Assembly: GCA_019918135.1 (NCBI GenBank) | Contig: WBZZ01005867.1 | Span: 112,501-176,500 of the forward strand | Direction: 5' to 3' | Origin: Paulinella micropora | Lineage: Eukaryota > Cercozoa > Imbricatea > Euglyphida > Paulinellidae | DNA length: 64,000 nucleotides | In this document: positions 59,664 through 64,000 of the stretch, in pieces | How positions within the stretch are numbered: position 1 is the first letter of the stretch | How the letters are laid out: every line of letters starts with the position of its first letter | The notes under the pieces: model-generated | Databases searched by the model: none | Seen by the model: the letters and a program-made list of their open reading frames with translations, nothing else | Told to the model about the DNA's origin: nothing | Made by a program: the position numbers and the translations under genes

Positions 59664-61280
59664 CTAGCGGACCGCCCCCTCTACCGTTCCAGCTAAAGGC
59701 GGTGGCCCGGCCGCGCCCGACGGCGGCGTGCCGTCGGGTGCACTGGCCTGCCCACGGTATGCGCTGCGTTGGGCTGGGGCCGTCGGGGCCGGGCCGGTAG
59801 CGGTTTCGGGCGAGCCGGTGGCGGGTTCGTCGTTGGCCTCGCCGTCGTCGTTCGTCTCGTCGTTGCCGACGACCTTGGTGCGCTTGGAGGATTCAGTTCG
59901 CTTCGTTGGTTGCTTCCGTCGTACTGGCGTTAGCCTGCCGCGCTGCGAGCCCAGGCCGTCCCGGGGGGCAAACGTCTCGGCCGGCGCTGGCACGTCGTCG
60001 CCGTCGGGGCCGGCGGCTGCGCGGAGGCCGCCGATGACCGGGGTGCCGCCAGGGAGCGACGAGTGGCTGGCGGCCTCGGGGGCCGTCGTGGCCGGGCCGG
60101 GCAGGGGGGCGGGAGGTGGGGCCAGGCGGCTCCTATGCCACAGAGCCAGCCCTAACAGTAGAGAGGGCACACACTCCATCGTCCGGGGCCCCCAATCTAC
60201 CCGGTCCAGCGGCCACTTGATCTTTACCAAACCAGACTGGTTCCAGGCAACGACGACTGCCGGTGGGAGAGACCGATAGGGCACGTGGCGCAGAGAGGAG
60301 GCGTTCTCCCTCCACAGCGGCACCAACTGCATCCAGCGGACCTCGCGTTGCTTCGTGTACTCGGCCAAGGCCTCTAGCACGGTGGCATAGTAGCCCCCCT
60401 CGTCGGCCTCTGGAGACCCCCGCCGCCACCACGCGACGTACTTCTCTGTCGCTTCCCCTTTAGCATCCTCCTTGGCTGCGATCAGGGCTAGGACCTGTGT
60501 GAGCGCGCGGTGCCCCTCCCGGAGCAGCCGGGCCTCCTGGCCCGGGTGCCCCTCCCGGAGCAGCCGGGCCAGGAGGCCGTACGCGTTGCAGAGCCACACG
60601 AAGTCGTCTTGCGACCTGTCGCCCGGGCGGAGGTTTAGGTACTTGGTGGGATCCAGGCTAAAGAGCTTGTAGGTTCCTGGCCCTGACGGCAGCAGGCTCT
60701 GGCTCTCGAAACCACTGTAAATGACGGAGGCTGCGCGGAGGGCGTCCAGAAACCGGCTGCAGAAGTCAGCGTACCCCCCTGTCTCGTCACCTCGGCCCTC
60801 GCCTGCCGGCGGCGGCCGGTCGACGACGAGCCAGTGCGAGGGCGCCGTGCCTCGGTCGCCTGGCACAGTTCGCAGGCAGAGGGCCCCTAGCGCCAAGCCC
60901 TGTGGCGCAAAGTGGCACAGCAGCTGCGCGCGCCGGGTCGCAGCAGCCTCCGTAAAGCCGGTCTCTTCGAGCTGCACTGCCAGCCCCTCTACTCCGCTAA
61001 ACCTGGTCTTGCCTCTGCCGGAGGTGACCGCTCCCTCGGGCACACCAGGCGACTCCTCGTAGTACGGCAGGCCGGTCAGGCCGTACCGGCCACCGGCGAG
61101 CGCCAGCTGTTGCTGTAGCCACTTGGCGGGTACGGCCCGGGCTCGCACTAGCTCCGCCACCAGTTTTCCCTCCCGCTGGACAAAGCTGAGCTGCCGGTAG
61201 GCAGTGTTCGCGACCAAGGGGAGCCAGCGCGAGGGTTTTTGCTGGTTAGCGCGGCGCTCTGTACCGAGCGCATGCAGCAT
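59664..61280 (-). CDS. Membrane-anchored protein, paralogue C
   Basis: 538 residues from ATG 61280 (MLHALGTERRANQQKPSRWL); the frame is open upstream but low-complexity, and homology starts at WLPLVANTAYRQLSF. Family motifs: GLTGLPYYEES, LALGALCLRTV, ASVIYSGFESQSLL, KLFSLDPTKYLNLRPG, DDFVWLCNAYGLLARLLREG (locally duplicated as LLREGHPGQEARLLREGH), YVAWWRRG. Hydrophobic VPSLLLGLALWHRS is the likely membrane anchor. A Pro/Ala-rich and basic tail (RRKQPTKRTESSKRTKVVG) ends in TAG. It lacks the N-terminal CxxC of paralogues A and B. Function unknown. Confidence 0.72.
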   Translation of the reverse strand: MLHALGTERRANQQKPSRWLPLVANTAYRQLSFVQREGKLVAELVRARAVPAKWLQQQLALAGGRYGLTGLPYYEESPGVPEGAVTSGRGKTRFSGVEGLAVQLEETGFTEAAATRRAQLLCHFAPQGLALGALCLRTVPGDRGTAPSHWLVVDRPPPAGEGRGDETGGYADFCSRFLDALRAASVIYSGFESQSLLPSGPGTYKLFSLDPTKYLNLRPGDRSQDDFVWLCNAYGLLARLLREGHPGQEARLLREGHRALTQVLALIAAKEDAKGEATEKYVAWWRRGSPEADEGGYYATVLEALAEYTKQREVRWMQLVPLWRENASSLRHVPYRSLPPAVVVAWNQSGLVKIKWPLDRVDWGPRTMECVPSLLLGLALWHRSRLAPPPAPLPGPATTAPEAASHSSLPGGTPVIGGLRAAAGPDGDDVPAPAETFAPRDGLGSQRGRLTPVRRKQPTKRTESSKRTKVVGNDETNDDGEANDEPATGSPETATGPAPTAPAQRSAYRGQASAPDGTPPSGAAGPPPLAGTVEGAVR

Positions 61281-61767
61281 CCCGACTGGGTACTCTCGCC
61301 GGGGCTTTAGCCACCCATAGCTAGCCCTCCTCTCGGCGACGGGGGCACAAGCAAGCCGGCTGGGCGGGGCGGAGAGGAGGGGAGCGGCGCGCGGGAGCCC
61401 CCCCCCCTTTCCCGGCCGCCGGGGACCGGGGGGGGAGCCTCCCCCCCTCTCCTCCCTCCTGTTGGCGACCGACGGCCCACGGCACGGGGGTGGGCAGGGG
61501 GGGGGCGGCCCCCCTCCTTCTACCCCGGCCAGCGCCACCTCGGCTGGTCAGGGGGCGCCGCGCGTACGGCGCGCTGCTTGGCCTGCCGCCGCCGGCGGTG
61601 TGGGGGGGCGCCCTCGTCCAACCCGTGCCCGAGGCCCCCCCCCCGTCCGGCCTCCCGCGGCCTCCTCCAGCCCACTCTCCCTCCCCCCCCCCCAGCGTGC
61701 CGAGCGCTTCGAGGGGAAGGGGAGCTGCCCCCCCCCCGCACCCCCTGGCCGCTGCCACCCCAAGATC
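61281..61767. other. Bidirectional intergenic region
   Basis: The spacer between divergent genes (59664-61280 on -, 61768-62463 on +) contains several C/G runs (61400, 61497, 61637, 61686, 61728). It would hold both promoters. Open frames through it are compositional. Confidence 0.4.
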
Positions 61768-62463
61768 ATGGGCTGCCCTCCTAGCGGAACACTGTCCCCT
61801 TTCTTCCTCATGTTCTGGGCCATCGTCAGTGGCTGGTGCCTGGCCCGGGCGGACAACGGCTGCGTCTGCGAGAGTTGCGACCAAACGCTCGAGATAGCGC
61901 GGGAAGCCTGGTCCGGGGCGGGCGTGCTCTCTGCCGAGTGTCCAGCCCGGGCCCGCGTCTACGTCAGCACCCTGCAGTTGCGCGCGGATGACTACTGGCT
62001 GAGTGACCCGTCGGCTTTTATCGTCAAGGCCACGCCGGACCCTGACCCTGAAAGCAAGCTCTACTATCCTTCTCTCTCTACCGGGCCCGACCCGTTAGCT
62101 GTGAACGACAGCGGCAACAGCAGTTGGTACGCGGTGTCTTGCGTTGATTTCCGGACGCGGCGTACACTGGACGGCCATCGCCTGTACCTCTACCTGCAGT
62201 GCCAGAACCTGCTGCTGCCGTGCAGGATCCACTACCGCGGACTGTTTGGCTGCGAGTACGCTAGGGCAAGCGCTAGGCCCGCCGGCTTCATCATCGCAAT
62301 CTTGCTCTTGCCCTGCCTAGTCTGTCTCTCGTGCGGTGGGTGCCTGCGCTTGTATTTCCCCGAGCGCGGGGGGAAGGGCTTCGCTGAAAACGGCGTCCTG
62401 GAGGCAGAGCTTGCTGAGTTCAAGGCTGCCGACTTCTCGTCCGCACAGCCGCCGCCCGCCTAG
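61768..62463 (+). CDS. Type I membrane protein, Cys-rich ectodomain
   Basis: 231 residues from ATG 61768. The start MGCPPSGTLSPFFLMFWAIV then SGWCLARA is a good signal peptide. The ectodomain has about ten Cys (CVCESC, ECPAR, VSCVDF, LYLQCQNLLLPC, FGCEYA) and NDSGNSS with two potential N-glycosylation sites. GFIIAILLLPCLVCLSCGGC is a membrane helix, followed by a ~40-residue acidic/Ser tail. It is the only + strand gene of the GC region. A longer upstream open frame is Pro/Gly-rich and not credible. Surface receptor- or adhesin-like; family unknown. Confidence 0.75.
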   Translation: MGCPPSGTLSPFFLMFWAIVSGWCLARADNGCVCESCDQTLEIAREAWSGAGVLSAECPARARVYVSTLQLRADDYWLSDPSAFIVKATPDPDPESKLYYPSLSTGPDPLAVNDSGNSSWYAVSCVDFRTRRTLDGHRLYLYLQCQNLLLPCRIHYRGLFGCEYARASARPAGFIIAILLLPCLVCLSCGGCLRLYFPERGGKGFAENGVLEAELAEFKAADFSSAQPPPA

Positions 62464-62799
62464 CACAGCCAACACAATGGGGATAGCTGGCGTTACTTAC
62501 TCCGCCCGGCTAGCGGAGGGCCGGGTGCGCCCAGAGTGCAACACGGGGCTGCAGCTCGACGGTGGGCGGCTGGACGGTGCGCGTGTGCCCACAGCACCCG
62601 GGGGGGCACATCCCGACCGCCGGACTTCTTGCCTGGGCCGCTGGCGGCAGGTGGTGACTACCGCGGGGCCTAGCAGTAGTTTTGCTTTCTGCGGTAGGTT
62701 TGGTGACTGAACCTAAGCTAAAACGAACTCTTGTCTTTGTCTGTCGGAGGGGGGGGGGGAAATCCGCCTCCTGCCGGCGCGTCTCAGTCGTGTTGTTTA

Positions 62800-63900
62800 G
62801 TGCCGGTCGTCGTCCGCCGGTCGCCGGTGGCAGGTCGTCGTCCGCCGGTGGCAAGTCGCCGACGGAAACTAGTCGCCGGTGGCGGGTCGCCGGTGGCAGG
62901 TCGTCGTCCGCCTGTGGCAGGTGGCACCGGTCGCCGACGGAAACTGGTCGCTGGTGGCGGGTGGCAGGTGGCGCCGGCCGCCGACGGAAACCGGTCGCCG
63001 GTGGCGGGTGGCGGGTGGCGCCGGCCGACTGGACTCCGGCGGCCGCGAGTGGCGGACTGCGTGGGGGGGGGTGTCAGGCCGCCGCCGGTGGCAGGTGGCG
63101 CCGGCCGCCGACGGAAACCGGCCGCTGGTGGCGGGTGCCACCCGTGTGCAGACCCTGGCCAGCAACAGCGGCCGGGCCTGCACAATGTTCGGCCGCGGGA
63201 GGGGAGAAGGGAGAAGGGAGAGGGGAGGGGAGGGGAGGGGGGAGGGAAAAAGGCATTGTGCATGAGGTGGTGGCCGGTGGCACCGTAGACTACCGGCGGC
63301 GCCAGCCACCGGTGCGGCCACCAGGTGCCGGCAGTGCCGGTGGCCGGTGCCACCAGGGCGCGCGCTCGCGCGGCGCGCCTCACACCCTCCCCTCCCGTCC
63401 CCTCCCTTCCCCTCTCCCTTCTCCCTTCCCCCCTCCCGCGGCCGAACATTGTGCAGCCCCCCCCCCTACCGGCCAGAACTCTGCCTACTGGCGCCACCTG
63501 CCACCCGCCACCACGACCTGTTCCCGCCGGCCGGCGGTGCCACCCGCCACCGGGCTACTGACTGGCGACCAGGCGTGGCGGCGCCACCCGCCACCCCGAC
63601 CCGTCCCCACCGGCCGACTGTGCCACCCGTCACCCCAGATCCGTTCCCACCGGCCGACTGTGCCACCTGCCACCGGCACCGGTGTCCAAGGACAGCGGCG
63701 CCCCCGGCCACCGACCGGGGGCACCGCCGCCGGCCACGGGTGACCGACCGACCGCCGACCGGCGGCGCCACCGCCTGCCACCTGTCACCAGGTGGCCGAC
63801 CGACCACCGACCGGCGGCGCCACTGGCCACCGGGCGACCGACCACCGACCGGCGGCGGCGCCACCGGCCGCCGGGTGGCCGACCGGACGGGGCCCAGCCA
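62800..63900. repeat. GC-rich inverted minisatellite
   Basis: The left half (62810-63160) repeats GCCGACGGAAAC(C/T)(G/A)GTCG and CCGGTGGC(A/G)GGTGGC units. The right half (63480-63900) holds their reverse-complement style units (GCCACCCGCCACC, CGACCGACCACCGACCGGCG). At the centre a clear inverted repeat pairs TGCACAATGTTCGGCCGCGG plus GGGAGGGGAGAAGGGAGA (63178-63262) with its complement at 63376-63458. No gene is credible between 62464 and 64000. Confidence 0.8.
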
Positions 63901-64000
63901 CGGGCGGCCGGAGGTGGGGGAGGGGAGGAGCGGGGAGGAGGGGCGCGGGGCCTTCTGCTAGCGTGCCGTCCCCCCCCCCTGCACGTGCCCACCTCCGGCC

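Noticed and set aside
62682-63743. 353-codon + strand frame
   Set aside because: Runs entirely through the GC minisatellite; composition is repeat-derived.
1-64000. CRISPR array
   Set aside because: The regular repeats seen (35.1 kb, 54.6 kb, 62.8 kb) lack unique spacers of constant length.

Overview
The window is a patch of eukaryotic nuclear DNA, most likely from a protist. I cannot name the organism. A non-LTR retrotransposon, an LTR retrotransposon, an integrated virus-like element, one 51-nt spliceosomal-type intron and signal-peptide/transmembrane genes all point to a eukaryote. Base composition changes abruptly: 1-33.9 kb is AT-rich, 34-42.5 kb is intermediate, and 42.5-64 kb is very GC-rich with long G/C homopolymers.

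Region 1 (1-3.1 kb) is a decayed LINE on the + strand with endonuclease and reverse transcriptase remnants and a poly(A) tail. It is followed by homopolymer tracts and a tandem ~170-bp duplication (3.1-3.6 kb).

Region 2 (about 3.84-31.95 kb) is a ~28-kb integrated viral element of polinton-like-virus/virophage type, bounded by diverged ~1.6-kb terminal inverted repeats (TIRs). It encodes a primase-SF3 helicase, an FtsK/HerA (A32-like) packaging ATPase, a protein with a parvovirus-like phospholipase A2 signature, two very long trimeric-fibre genes ending in S74-type self-cleaving chaperones, a GIY-YIG endonuclease, several structural-type proteins and a tyrosine recombinase that resembles telomere resolvases (protelomerases). 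A ~7.7-kb block (helicase C-terminus to a small coiled gene) is tandemly duplicated and diverged. Many genes carry stops or frameshifts, so the copy looks like a decaying endogenous virus, although the packaging/structural block at 23-27 kb is nearly intact. I recognise no double-jelly-roll major capsid protein and no DNA polymerase B.

Region 3 (31.95-33.9 kb) is AT-rich flank with a broken coiled-coil gene, a two-exon gene, and a near-perfect 183-bp-arm palindrome at 33460-33863. Region 4 (34-41.6 kb) holds one small gene, AT-rich and palindromic repeats, and a 5'-truncated, frameshifted Ty3/gypsy-type pol on the - strand, abutting a coiled-coil gene at about 41.6 kb.

Region 5 (41.6-64 kb) is GC-rich and gene-dense, without visible introns. 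It has two F-box-like/leucine-rich-repeat paralogues, one further F-box-like protein, three paralogous membrane-anchored proteins with huge low-complexity tails (one with about 29 RPSVT/poly-Ser repeats), a repeat-containing gene broken by frameshifts, a type I membrane protein on the + strand, and a GC-rich inverted minisatellite at the right edge. It could be native host DNA or an endogenised large DNA virus; the sequence alone does not settle this.
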